Shown here: piece by piece, positions 15,903 through 24,395 of the stretch
Numbering within the stretch: position 1 is the stretch's first letter
Layout: each line of letters starts with the position of its first letter
Source: Ktedonobacterales bacterium
GTDB taxonomy: Bacteria; Chloroflexota; Ktedonobacteria; Ktedonobacterales; Ktedonobacteraceae
Reading direction: 5' to 3'
Assembly: GCA_027451525.1 (NCBI GenBank)
Contig: DAIDJF010000001.1
Span: 124,001-188,000 of the forward strand
DNA: 64,000 nt
The notes under the pieces: generated by a model
Database searches by the model: none
What the model saw: only the letters and a program-made list of their open reading frames with translations
Told to the model about the DNA's origin: nothing
Translations under genes and position numbers: made by a program

Positions 15903-17672
15903 CTATTGCCAGTTAATCGCGTCGATATAGACAGGACTACTGATACCTGGGCGCGAGGTGAAAAACTGAATGCCAATCTGTGTAACATGGTCAGTAAAGT
16001 CGAGCGGTAGTGAATACCAGAGCTTGTTCCATTGACCGGAAGTCAAGGTTAAGCTGTTGGCGAAGAGCCAGCCATGTTGGCTATTTGCCACGAAAATTTT
16101 CGCGTTCACCAATGCGTCGGGATTGGCGACATAGATGTATGCTGTAATCATCTGCCCCGGTTTAGGAAGCGATGCTAACTGATTCGCATCTATGCTGAGA
16201 AATGGTGTGTCGTTCTCGCTTGCATTATTCAGCGTGATCGCTAATGAGTGCGTACCATCAAACGCTCGTGTTGTTGTGTTGATCGGTTGAGTGATCCCTG
16301 GACCGATGGAGACCCAGCCGCCAGTTGTACCATTCTCAAACGAGAACGCCTCTTGCGGATTTACAGCTGTTGTTGGTGTTGGATAGGTGATTACTGGCGG
16401 TGGCGGCGTGTAGCCATCAACCATCACTTTCTGATATTCCTGCTGAAAAATCTGTCCTTCAATCCCAATCTGGTCGTTACTTACCAGCGGCATCGGTGTC
16501 GCAGTTGAAAAGTATTGCATCGCCGCGAAGACGCGATTGGCTACCAGCGTTTGCATGGCTTTTTCTGTCCAGGCTTGCATAAAGGCCGGATTATTGGATT
16601 TGCCATCATTGACGAGTTGATCGTTGGTATCGGATGCATAGTTCCATTCTGTAACCCAAATTGGTAGCGCGACTCCGATGGCTTCTTGCATAGCCGCACG
16701 TGCTTGCGTAAAATGCACATTCCAGGCATCGACATCTTGCAGACACACTTGTGCCGTCCAGTGAATACTACAGGCATATTCGTGCCAACTCACGCCGTCT
16801 GGTAGTGGCTTTGCTTGCGCCACAAATGTTTTCAGATAGCGGCGGTCAAACTGGTAGTTGTCAGGGCCAATAAAACGAGCAGTCGGGAAGTGCTGCTTAA
16901 GGACGGGAATGACCTGATTCCAGGCCGCAACATACTTATCGACAGTAATGCCCTGCAAATCGGACTCATTGCCAAATTCAAAGTACGTAGGCTCTTTGCC
17001 AAACACAGGAGTAATCAGGCTCAGAATTTTCATGTCACTGGCTAGAATTGAGCCGCCTTTAAATTCTGGTCCGCTCATAACCACTAAAGGAGCCGCGCCA
17101 ATGTCTTTGATAGCTTGTGCCGCAGCCACCTCTGTCTGTGGACTCAGTGTGGTGCGTGTGGGCATACGAATGATGCGCACTCCTATTTGCCGTAGCATCT
17201 GGCGTGTTTGGGCCGAGTATAGAAGCGGCTCGTCGTTAGCATGAAAAAGAGCCATATTTGTGCCGAATAAAAACGGTGAAATGTTCTTATTGTTGGTGAT
17301 TGTATTCAGGACAGCGGGTACCTCGGTAATCTTTGGCGTAGATGCTTGATTAACCTGACCTTGCTGCGGCATAAAGTTGGCGCGCTGCTGCCAAAGAATC
17401 AACGATGTAATGATCAGGCTCAGTAGCAGAGCGGCGGCGGCTGTAATTCTTTTGATCCGTTCGTGGTCATCTGGTGGCCTCTGTGGCGGGCGGATAGGTG
17501 ATCGTGGCTCGCGCCAGCCCGGAGCCTCTGGAAATATATGGGTGATATATTCGCCTGTGGTAGGTTGTGGTGACCAAACTGATCGGCTTGATGGACCCGT
17601 CATGGGCTGTTGCACTGGTCCTGTCTGCCTTTCTTGTGCGCCTGTCCACATATTTTTTTGTACGTCTGACAT
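15903..17672 (-). CDS. Membrane-anchored glycoside hydrolase (clan A-like) with C-terminal carbohydrate-binding domain
   Basis: A 589-residue protein. Residues 1-75 are cytoplasmic and Pro-rich, one helix follows (AAAALLLSLIITSLILW), and the rest is outside. The catalytic domain is a clan A (beta/alpha)8 glycosidase: FEFGNESDL carries the Asn-Glu acid/base (E236) and WVTEWNY the nucleophile (E342), a spacing typical of the clan; GH39-like and GH5-like enzymes are the best matches I can name. From residue ~455 a beta-sandwich (FSFENGTTGGWVSIGPG..., ending SSPVYIDAINWQ) resembles carbohydrate-binding domains. The substrate polysaccharide is unknown. AGAGGGAG precedes the ATG. It faces the convergent nucleotidyltransferase and is not in an operon. 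Confidence 0.8.
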   Translation of the reverse strand: MSDVQKNMWTGAQERQTGPVQQPMTGPSSRSVWSPQPTTGEYITHIFPEAPGWREPRSPIRPPQRPPDDHERIKRITAAAALLLSLIITSLILWQQRANFMPQQGQVNQASTPKITEVPAVLNTITNNKNISPFLFGTNMALFHANDEPLLYSAQTRQMLRQIGVRIIRMPTRTTLSPQTEVAAAQAIKDIGAAPLVVMSGPEFKGGSILASDMKILSLITPVFGKEPTYFEFGNESDLQGITVDKYVAAWNQVIPVLKQHFPTARFIGPDNYQFDRRYLKTFVAQAKPLPDGVSWHEYACSIHWTAQVCLQDVDAWNVHFTQARAAMQEAIGVALPIWVTEWNYASDTNDQLVNDGKSNNPAFMQAWTEKAMQTLVANRVFAAMQYFSTATPMPLVSNDQIGIEGQIFQQEYQKVMVDGYTPPPPVITYPTPTTAVNPQEAFSFENGTTGGWVSIGPGITQPINTTTRAFDGTHSLAITLNNASENDTPFLSIDANQLASLPKPGQMITAYIYVANPDALVNAKIFVANSQHGWLFANSLTLTSGQWNKLWYSLPLDFTDHVTQIGIQFFTSRPGISSPVYIDAINWQ

Positions 17673-18033
17673 AACTCCCTCTCATCTTTACCATGAAAAA
17701 GATCGCAAGCACCTGTCAGAACACCATCGTTCTATACGGATGGTTGTTTGCGCTTGTGTTCCTGTTCTTGTATAGCAACGTGTAGGATAAAAATGCATAA
17801 CTATATACACAAAAGTGCTATACATATTGAAGAGTAAAATAACATTAATAAGTTATTGATGAGTGTGTGTGTTTGGAATGGATAAACCTTATAATCGATG
17901 AGTTCTTATATGGTAGAGATGCGCTCAAACGTTGTACATAGTAGTTGAGGAGGGCAGCGTTAAAAACAAGCTGAGGATAGCTTGTCATGTTTGCTAGTAA
18001 ACATATAGCATTGGTTGAGGAAGGGAGTATGTG
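17673..18033. other. Intergenic region with tandem hairpins
   Basis: 361 bases, the promoter side of the glycosidase gene and the 3' side of the marR gene. Two adjacent hairpins occur: ACAAGCT/AGCTTGT (17965-17984) and ATGTTT/AAACAT (17986-18003), perhaps marR termination signals. No gene seen. Confidence 0.5.
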
Positions 18034-18495
18034 CTAGTTTTTATCGCTCGTTTGTGTTTCGGGCATACCAATCTTTTGCAAAAGACTGGCAAGATGCATT
18101 TGTTCGTTGACGTTCAAAGCGGTGAGTGTTGCCTGAATCCTGTGAAGAAATTCCTGGTCTGCTGCTTGTAATGCCTGTGCTCCCGTCGTTGTAAGTGTGA
18201 CATACACTTGACGCTGGTCGCTATGGGGCAGTCGCGCGCGGGTGATGTGCCCCAATTCTTCGAGTTTATCTAACATGCGCGTAATGCCAGCGGTGGTGAG
18301 GCCAAGTTGCTCTCCCAGATCACCTACGCGAATAGGTTTATCTGGTTGAAGAAGACGAAGCGTGCGCCGTTGCGGACGTGATAATGGGCCAAATTGTCGT
18401 CCCAATTGGGTATACCAATCGTCAAGCATATGGGCAATGGCTTTGATGGTATCTGTATCTGTGCTTTCTTCGCGCTTCTGAGTTTTATCTTTCAT
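18034..18495 (-). CDS. MarR-family transcriptional regulator
   Basis: A 153-residue winged-helix regulator. Residues ~35-110 carry the MarR fold: RPQRRTLRLLQPDKPIRVGD, then the recognition helix LGLTTAGITRMLDKLEELGH and the wing LPHSDQRQVYVTLTTTG with the conserved Asp/Arg. The family works as dimers that repress adjacent efflux or stress genes until a small aromatic or lipophilic ligand binds. Divergent from an MFS transporter, with a perfect palindrome over that gene's -35 box. ATG 18495 follows AGGAGG by 11 bases; an ATG at 18519 encloses that site and is less likely. Confidence 0.9.
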   Translation of the reverse strand: MKDKTQKREESTDTDTIKAIAHMLDDWYTQLGRQFGPLSRPQRRTLRLLQPDKPIRVGDLGEQLGLTTAGITRMLDKLEELGHITRARLPHSDQRQVYVTLTTTGAQALQAADQEFLHRIQATLTALNVNEQMHLASLLQKIGMPETQTSDKN

Positions 18496-18560
18496 ATAGT
18501 CTTTAGCCTCCTGTTGCATATCATATATATTATATCTGATCTCCGTGCCGCGCTGGCTTT

Positions 18561-18597
18561 GTAGAATGGACGGGCAAGCACAAGGGATTGCCCCTAC
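18561..18597. repeat. Short REP-like hairpin repeat
   Basis: GTAG...GGGCAA (from 18561) pairs with TTGCCC-CTAC (to 18597). The right half, TTGCCCCTAC, resembles the GCCCCTAC arms of the element at 14229-14331, suggesting a solo, decayed member of a related repeat family. Confidence 0.5.
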
Positions 18598-18656
18598 TGT
18601 ATGACGGAAGCCGTTCTCCTGCTACTTCGTTTAACCCGCAGTGTACTGTTTTGTTA

Positions 18657-18686
18657 TTGACTAACTTAGTCAATCATTGGTAATAT
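18657..18686 (+). promoter_or_regulatory. MFS promoter with overlapping MarR operator
   Basis: A perfect 17-base palindrome, TTGACTAA-C-TTAGTCAA (18657-18673), has as its first six bases the -35 box TTGACT; TAATAT at 18681-18686 is the -10 with an 18-base spacer. A bound MarR dimer would block polymerase at the transporter gene. Confidence 0.75.
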
Positions 18687-18845
18687 TATAATAAAGACCC
18701 TGCAAATCTGCCAGCAGGGCACCACATCGGCAAAAAGCTATGCTCCGCATCAAGAAAATTCTTGCAGAGTTTTTCTCTGGTGCTGGAGAAATGGAATGGG
18801 ACAAAGGCGAAGAGTGAGGGTTGCCGTAGATAAGAGGAAATTGAT

Positions 18846-20321
18846 ATGCAAGAGCAACAAGATGATCGAAAAAATTATGTAGAGCAAGTGCCGGTGGCAA
18901 CCACTTCTCAGGAAGAACATCAGCTGCTGAATACACAAACTACTACGGCACGGTCACGTTTTTATGCGCTACTCTGGCCTGAGTGGATAGATCGTAATAT
19001 GGGGTTATTGATTACCGCACGTGTCTTTATGAGTGCGGCACGGGCATTGGCTGGTATTATGGTACCTATCTATCTCGCGCTGATTGGCTTTAATGGCTTG
19101 GAGTTAGGGTTATTGTTTGTCATCACGGCACTGGTTTCCGCATTACTGAGCAGTGCTGTTGGTGTCTTTTCCGACCGTATAGGACGCAAGATATTTATTA
19201 TTATTCTACCATTGTTTGCGGCGATATCTGCGTTGGTCTTTGCATTTACGCATGTGACGGGGCTGCTCTTCTTTTTTGCGGCATTAGGCTCTTTTGGCCG
19301 TGGGTCTGGAGCGAGTGCAGGCATTATTGGTCCTTATCAGCCAGCAGAGCAGGCGTTGTTAGCAGAAACTGTGTCTGCACAACACCGCAATAGTTTGTTT
19401 GGGCGTGTCGCTTTTGCCTCTTCGTTAGGTGCATTGGTCGGTAGTGGACCTTTTGCTATCTTGCCAGAACTTTTACCACGTTCAGGTGTGTTTGGGATAA
19501 ATGCCTACCAACTCTCGTTTCTAATCATGGCACTTCTCGCGCTCATTGCGGGTTTGCTGGCAATTCCTGTACGCGAGACACGCCCTACAAACAGACCAAA
19601 GCCAAGTCTGGATGCTACTCAGCAACGGGGAAACAAGTCGAAGCGACAACCAATATCGCAGAAAACCTGGCCCATTCTGATACGCCTGTGGATTACCAAC
19701 GCGACAAACGGGCTAGCTGTTGGCTTCTTTGGCCCATTTATCACCTACTGGTTTTATCGTCGCTATGGCGTTGGTCCGGCACAGATCGGCATCCTCTTTA
19801 CAATTATCAATCTCGCGGCAATGTTCTCTAATCTGGGAGCAGCCAGTTTCGCGGCTCGTTTGGGGCTTATCAGAGCAATTGTGATTGGTCGTGCCTTGCA
19901 AGCGCTGCTGATTATTCCAATGGTTCTGGCCCCAACCTTCTGGATGGCTGGCATGATCTATCTTGTGCGTATGTTGGCGCAGCGTCTCGCGCTTCCTCTC
20001 CGCCAATCGTATGTCATGGGTGTCGTGCCTGCCGAAGAGCGTGGAACGGTAGGTGCGATCTCTAATCTTCCCATGCAGGTTACATCGTCCGCCAGTCCCG
20101 CGCTGGCCGGCTATCTCTTCGACCACGTGTCGTTGGCTTTGCCATTTGAACTTGGTGCAGCCTTGCAGGGCGTCAATGCCGTCCTGTTTTTCTTCTTTTT
20201 CCGCTCTCTGCCACCACCTGAAGAGCAGGAAAAAGCGCGTAAACTTTCAGAGCAACAGGAAGTGCAAATGTTGGATAAAGAGAAAGATCCCATCTCATCT
20301 TCGGCTATGAATGAGAAGTGA
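18846..20321 (+). CDS. MFS transporter
   Basis: A 491-residue major facilitator superfamily protein with twelve predicted helices. The N-terminal ~50 residues are soluble and polar. The family's loop 2-3 motif is visible as GVFSDRIGRKIF (G-x-x-x-D-R-x-G-R-K). A hydrophilic linker (RETRPTNRPKPSLDATQQRG onward, residues ~240-275) separates the two six-helix halves, as usual, and the tail after the last helix is rich in Glu and Lys. Substrate unknown; the divergent MarR regulator and operator point to efflux of a toxic or signalling compound. GAGGA lies about 7 bases before the ATG. Confidence 0.9.
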   Translation: MQEQQDDRKNYVEQVPVATTSQEEHQLLNTQTTTARSRFYALLWPEWIDRNMGLLITARVFMSAARALAGIMVPIYLALIGFNGLELGLLFVITALVSALLSSAVGVFSDRIGRKIFIIILPLFAAISALVFAFTHVTGLLFFFAALGSFGRGSGASAGIIGPYQPAEQALLAETVSAQHRNSLFGRVAFASSLGALVGSGPFAILPELLPRSGVFGINAYQLSFLIMALLALIAGLLAIPVRETRPTNRPKPSLDATQQRGNKSKRQPISQKTWPILIRLWITNATNGLAVGFFGPFITYWFYRRYGVGPAQIGILFTIINLAAMFSNLGAASFAARLGLIRAIVIGRALQALLIIPMVLAPTFWMAGMIYLVRMLAQRLALPLRQSYVMGVVPAEERGTVGAISNLPMQVTSSASPALAGYLFDHVSLALPFELGAALQGVNAVLFFFFFRSLPPPEEQEKARKLSEQQEVQMLDKEKDPISSSAMNEK

Positions 20322-20411
20322 TGAATCCTTGATTGTCAAACCATGCCGTCATTTCTACGAAAAATGTGGTAATATTTTGTCAACTATTGCCAATGTGGAG
20401 GTGACGGTACA

Positions 20412-22121
20412 ATGGCATTTACGGTCCAAGATGCTTTGAAGACGGGAAAATTGCGTGAAGCCCAACTACGTGCGGGTGCGCAGGGTGTGACGCGCACAAT
20501 TGCCTCGGTCAATGTGATGGAAGTGCCAGATATTTTGGCCTGGGTCAAGCCGCACGAATTGCTGCTGACAACGCTCTATCCCTTGCGCGATGTGCCCGGT
20601 TCACTGGCTGCTTTTATTACTGAATTGGCACGTCGTGATCTCGCGGGACTGATTGTCAAGACCGGGCGGTACGTTGAGACGTTACCAGAAGAGATGTGTC
20701 AGGTCGCCGATGATGTTGGGTTACCACTGATTGAACTACGCTCTGAAGTCTCCTTCGATGACATCATTACTGAGTTGCTGAGCGGAATATTGCGCACGCA
20801 AACGCAGCGGCTCCAGCATTCAGAGGAGGTCCATCGTCGTTTCACCGCGATTGTGCTGGACGGTGGTGGTTTGCAGCATATCGCGGAAAATCTGGCTCAG
20901 CTTACCAGTAATCCTGTCGTAATTGTGACACCAGACCGACGTGTATTAGCACTATCAACGCTCACGGCGGATGCGCACGAGGTTCTCAATCCAAGCATTA
21001 GAGTTGAGATGGGGTCGCGCTATCTGGATTTGGAGGTCGTAACTGGTCAGGCACGTGGCGATAGTACCGTTGTGGCAGTGCGAAAGAGTTTGTGTGTCGG
21101 TTCTCATTTTGTCCCTTGCTTTGCCTGCCCAATTCGTGTCGGCACGCAAGGCTATGGCTGGATTATTGTTGTTGATGTTGGCTTGCGTTTCAGCGATGAC
21201 GATGCCGTTGCCATGGAACATGCTGCCACCGTCTCAGCGTTGGCGATCATGAAAGATCAGGCAATTTTGGCGGTGGAGCGGAAATTCCAATCAGATTTTC
21301 TGGATGATCTGCTCGCGGGGCGTATTCCCTCAATGGAGGTTGTCCTCACACGTTCACAAACACTTGGCCTGAACCTGACTCGTCCCTGTGTGGTCTGCAT
21401 CGCGGAAGAGCGAAAGCAGATAGAGGGAGCAGCGGCACGCTGGTCACCTGTCTATCTACGTAATGATGTCGGTTCCATGTTGCTAGAACATGCTCGTTCA
21501 GTAGCGCGTCGTATTGATGCGGATGCAATTGTTGTTGAAAAGAGCGGGCAATTGATCTTTATTGTAGGGGTTTCTACACCTGAAAAAGCTGCCAATGTGA
21601 TGCAAAAGCGCGATGTTCAAGGTGATATCGAGATGGGTCAACAGCTCTTGCGCGATATGCGTTTCCTGCAACGTGAGCGAGAATTTGTGCTTGGCATTGG
21701 GCGGCGTTGTGGTGATGCTCTCCAACTTGCGCGCAGTTATCAAGAGGCACGGCAGGCTATCGCTATTGGTGGTCAGTTGCAAGATATGGGAGCCGTGATC
21801 CATTTCAATGATCTAGGTTTTCAGCGGATCCTCTCACAGTTTGAGAAGCGTGTGGAACTTTATGCTTTTGCTGATGAACTACTTGGCACGCTAGAGGTGT
21901 ATGATCGGCGTCATCACACTGACCTCGTTCACACATTAGATGCGGTATTACAAAGTAATTTGAATATGGTCGTCGCGGCGCGTATACTTCACCTTCACTA
22001 CAATAGTTTGCGCTATCGTTTGCAGAAAATCGAAGAAGTCACTGGACCATTTATGGATGATGCACGGCAACGACTGAGTTTGGAACTGGCCTTATATATT
22101 CGCAAGATGGGGCGCGACTAA
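20412..22121 (+). CDS. PucR-family transcriptional regulator
   Basis: A 569-residue regulator with an N-terminal PucR purine-catabolism domain (VQDALKTGKLREAQLRAGAQ onward, residues ~5-125), a middle GGDEF-like sensor region typical of the CdaR/PucR group, and a C-terminal PucR-type helix-turn-helix (NMVVAARILHLHYNSLRYRL, residues ~517-540). These proteins activate purine, allantoin or related nitrogen catabolism. The nearby fdrA and DUF1116 genes belong to the allantoin/oxamate branch, so they are the probable targets, although an IS607 element now lies between. GGAGG precedes the ATG by about 7 bases. Confidence 0.9.
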   Translation: MAFTVQDALKTGKLREAQLRAGAQGVTRTIASVNVMEVPDILAWVKPHELLLTTLYPLRDVPGSLAAFITELARRDLAGLIVKTGRYVETLPEEMCQVADDVGLPLIELRSEVSFDDIITELLSGILRTQTQRLQHSEEVHRRFTAIVLDGGGLQHIAENLAQLTSNPVVIVTPDRRVLALSTLTADAHEVLNPSIRVEMGSRYLDLEVVTGQARGDSTVVAVRKSLCVGSHFVPCFACPIRVGTQGYGWIIVVDVGLRFSDDDAVAMEHAATVSALAIMKDQAILAVERKFQSDFLDDLLAGRIPSMEVVLTRSQTLGLNLTRPCVVCIAEERKQIEGAAARWSPVYLRNDVGSMLLEHARSVARRIDADAIVVEKSGQLIFIVGVSTPEKAANVMQKRDVQGDIEMGQQLLRDMRFLQREREFVLGIGRRCGDALQLARSYQEARQAIAIGGQLQDMGAVIHFNDLGFQRILSQFEKRVELYAFADELLGTLEVYDRRHHTDLVHTLDAVLQSNLNMVVAARILHLHYNSLRYRLQKIEEVTGPFMDDARQRLSLELALYIRKMGRD

Positions 22122-22333
22122 TCGTGTGTCAGATGGCTGTTCGGTAGATTTAGATAAAAAAAAGGCCTGATACTGGCACATTTTGCTAAAGACGTGCCGC
22201 ATTACGTATGGCATACTGGGTGAAACGATAGCGAAAATCTCCTACAGATTGAGACTCTCCTGATGACTGGCATGTTTTTAAGGAACAAGACAACAGTGTT
22301 GGCTTTTCTGCTCAAATGTGTTAAAATGTACGC

Positions 22334-22957
22334 ATGGCAAACATATACAATATTCAAGAGTTCGGAAAGCTGATTGGCAAGTCTACCAAAACCCTGCAAA
22401 AGTGGGATAGAGAAGGTCGGCTTGTTGCATATCGCTCTCCACAATCCAATCGACGCTACTACACACACGATCAGTACCTCGAATATCGAGGACTGAAAGC
22501 GGCTGACAAAGGACAGACCATCGTGTATGCACGAGTTTCGGGCACAGCACAAAAGCCCGATTTGCTCAATCAGATTAAGGCACTTGAGGAATACTGCCAG
22601 GCGCATTCCATCACGGTCGATGCGTGGATGCAAGACATTGGCAGCGGTCTCAACTACAAACGCAAGAACTTTAACGCGCTGATGGAGCAAATTGAGCTCG
22701 GCAACGTCAGACGCGTGGTCATTGCCCATCGTGACCGCCTCGTTCGCTTTGGCTACAGCTACTTTGAAGCCTTTTGTGAACGGCACAACTGCCAGATCGT
22801 GGTGCTCAACGGTGATACCCTCTCGCCTGAACAGGAAATGGTGCAGGACTTGATCGCCATCATCACCGTGTTCGCCGTTCGCTTACACGGGCTGCGTTCC
22901 TACAAGAAAGTGTTGAAAGATGCTGCTTTGCAAAAAGATCAAGATCCACGTGCGTGA
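22334..22957 (+). CDS. tnpA: IS607-type serine recombinase TnpA
   Basis: A 207-residue transposase of the IS607 group. It has an N-terminal MerR-like helix-turn-helix (NIQEFGKLIGKSTKTLQKWD, residues ~4-25, then GRLVAYRSPQSNRRYYT), and a resolvase catalytic domain with the nucleophilic Ser in VYARVSG (residue ~69) and the arginine cluster IAHRDRLVRFGYSYFE. In IS607 the DNA-binding domain precedes the catalytic one, as here. It catalyses excision and integration through a circular intermediate. The tnpB start overlaps its 3' end by 38 bases. It looks intact. Confidence 0.93.
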   Translation: MANIYNIQEFGKLIGKSTKTLQKWDREGRLVAYRSPQSNRRYYTHDQYLEYRGLKAADKGQTIVYARVSGTAQKPDLLNQIKALEEYCQAHSITVDAWMQDIGSGLNYKRKNFNALMEQIELGNVRRVVIAHRDRLVRFGYSYFEAFCERHNCQIVVLNGDTLSPEQEMVQDLIAIITVFAVRLHGLRSYKKVLKDAALQKDQDPRA

Positions 22958-24395
22958 GCAGGACGCTGTTACCCTGGAATGGATGCAGGGCAAGTGTCGC
23001 GGCCTGTACAACTGGTGGATTATGAAACTCCGCAATGGCGAGCCGTGGCAGTTCAATGCCTGCAAGAAAACGCTGGCGGAAAGCCGTCTGCATGATCCTG
23101 AGCTCAACGACGTGTATGGCAAGCTCCTGGCCGAGGTCTACTTTCGCCTGGATAACGCCATGCAAGCCTTTTTTCGCCGCGTGGCAAACGGCGAAACCCC
23201 AGGCTTTCCAAGAGTCAGACCACGCCACTGCTTCTTTACGCTCGTCTATCCCACCATGTATCTCAAGATCGAAGGGGACACACTGCTCTTGCCCACGGGC
23301 GGCAGAGGGGCAAAGAAACGCTTCCCGACCGTGGTGGCAACGCTCACAGAGACGCCGCCCGCCCACTTCAAAGAGGTTGCCATCTCGCGTGATGGACGCG
23401 GCGACTACTACGCCTCCTTTCCCTATGAAGAAGCGGAAGGTGTTGAAATCCTGCCCAACGACGCTGCCGCTAGCTCCTTAACGGTCAGAAACGACGCTGC
23501 GTTTAAAATCTCGACCAACGACGCTGCGCGTCTAGCTTCGCTCAGGTCGAGAAAGAAGGCGTCTACTGCTTCGCAGTCATCTGACCGAGCGGAAGCGTCT
23601 AGCTTCGCTCAGGGCAGGAAAGAAGAGCCACAGCGGGATGAAACCACCGTTGTCGCCTTTGATCTGGGCATCAAGACGTTGGCAACAGGCGTCAATGAGC
23701 AAGGCCGCGTCTATCACATCGGAGGCTTCAAGGGAGGACAGTGGTATAACAAGCAACTTGACAAGATCAGAGCAAAACGGGACAAATGCAAGAAGAAGTC
23801 CCGTCGCTACATCTATCTGAGCAAGGTCTATAAGCGCGTCGCGCAGAAGAAGCGCAACAAGCAACGCGATAGCTTGCATAAAGCATCGCATCTCATAAGC
23901 CACACACTGGTTGAGAGAACCGTGGTGGTCGGCGACCTCTCGCAACGGCAAATGGTCATGAAAGAGGTGTTGAAATCCTGGCCCAACGCCGCTGTCGCGG
24001 CTACGCTTCGCGTCAGGGCCGGAAAGAAGCATCGGGAGCGCAACAAAGCCCTCAATCGTGCCGTGTTCAATGATTGGGGCTTGTACACCTTCACACAGAT
24101 GCTTGTCTACAAATGCCAGTTGTCGGGCAAAGAGCTCGTCTTCCTAGATGAGCGCAATACCTCCAAGATGTGTAGTGGGTGCAGCGCATTGCAGCCGATG
24201 CCCTTGTACAAACGGACGTATTGTTGTGGAAACTGTGGGTTGGTCATGGACAGAGATGAAAATTCTGCCGTGAATATCCTCCAACGGTTCTTTGCCCGGC
24301 TAGGGCCACACACTCCACCGGAGTGCGGTGTGCTGCATGAGACTTCCCTTGACGTAGCAGGCATGGGGCTTGCTCAAGATGGTCAAGTGCAGTAA
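22920..24395 (+). CDS. tnpB: TnpB RNA-guided nuclease (IS607-associated) with in-frame structured repeat inserts
   Basis: A 491-residue TnpB, the programmable nuclease related to Cas12. Visible RuvC-like residues are D248 in VVAFDLGIKTLATG and D444 in MDRDENSAVNIL; the zinc finger is CSGC...CCGNC. The usual RuvC-II Glu is replaced by Gly (G338 in VVVGDLSQRQM), but a Glu (E411) sits just before the TSKMCSGC block, the alternative position seen in rearranged TnpB and Fanzor proteins. Two inserts of repetitive DNA are read through in frame: residues ~174-236, just before RuvC-I, and ~349-370, after GDLSQRQM. Family members lack these, so the protein is longer than the usual ~400 residues. Activity may be kept if inserts lie in loops. 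Confidence 0.88.
   Translation: MLLCKKIKIHVREQDAVTLEWMQGKCRGLYNWWIMKLRNGEPWQFNACKKTLAESRLHDPELNDVYGKLLAEVYFRLDNAMQAFFRRVANGETPGFPRVRPRHCFFTLVYPTMYLKIEGDTLLLPTGGRGAKKRFPTVVATLTETPPAHFKEVAISRDGRGDYYASFPYEEAEGVEILPNDAAASSLTVRNDAAFKISTNDAARLASLRSRKKASTASQSSDRAEASSFAQGRKEEPQRDETTVVAFDLGIKTLATGVNEQGRVYHIGGFKGGQWYNKQLDKIRAKRDKCKKKSRRYIYLSKVYKRVAQKKRNKQRDSLHKASHLISHTLVERTVVVGDLSQRQMVMKEVLKSWPNAAVAATLRVRAGKKHRERNKALNRAVFNDWGLYTFTQMLVYKCQLSGKELVFLDERNTSKMCSGCSALQPMPLYKRTYCCGNCGLVMDRDENSAVNILQRFFARLGPHTPPECGVLHETSLDVAGMGLAQDGQVQ
23483..23586 (+). repeat. Structured repeat unit A, nested in C
   Basis: The outer stem is GGTCAGA (23483-23489) with TCTGACC (23580-23586). Inside: AAC, GACGC paired with GCGTC (23559-23563), T, hairpin ACTGC-TTC-GCAGT (23565-23577), CA. 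This is the same order of parts as units B, C and D with a different stem. Unit B occupies its first hairpin loop. Confidence 0.75.
23509..23552 (+). repeat. Structured repeat unit B, nested in A
   Basis: The outer stem is TCTCGACC (23509-23516) with GGTCGAGA (23545-23552), 8 perfect pairs. Inside: AAC, hairpin GACGC-TGC-GCGTC, T, hairpin AGC-TTC-GCT, CA. Followed by AAGAAG as in units C and D. Confidence 0.8.
23966..24029 (+). repeat. Structured repeat unit D inside tnpB
   Basis: A complete 64-bp copy: GGTGTTGAAATC, stem CTGGCCC (23978-23984) with GGGCCGG (24016-24022, one T-G pair), AAC, hairpin GCCGC-TGTC-GCGGC, T, hairpin ACGC-TTC-GCGT, CA, then AAAGAAG. Codon phase differs from unit C (here G-TTG-AAA-TCC; there GTT-GAA-ATC), so the encoded peptides differ. 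Confidence 0.8.

Larger units (their letters stand above)
23439..23625 (+). repeat. Structured repeat unit C, containing nested units A and B, inside tnpB
   Basis: Begins with GGTGTTGAAATC (23439-23450) and ends with GGAAAGAAG (23617-23625). The outer stem is CCTGCCC (23450-23456) with GGGCAGG (23612-23618). Next to it inside come AAC, a GACGC...GCGTC hairpin and an AGC-TTC-GCT hairpin followed by CA. Units A and B are inserted in the loop of the first hairpin. The whole block is read as tnpB codons without stops. Confidence 0.8.

Noticed and set aside
22202..22786. Minus-strand 194-codon frame over tnpA
   Set aside because: Antisense to a clear serine recombinase; composition not protein-like.
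23439..24029. CRISPR array in tnpB
   Set aside because: Repeats are palindromic, nested and without regular spacers; they are translated as part of tnpB.
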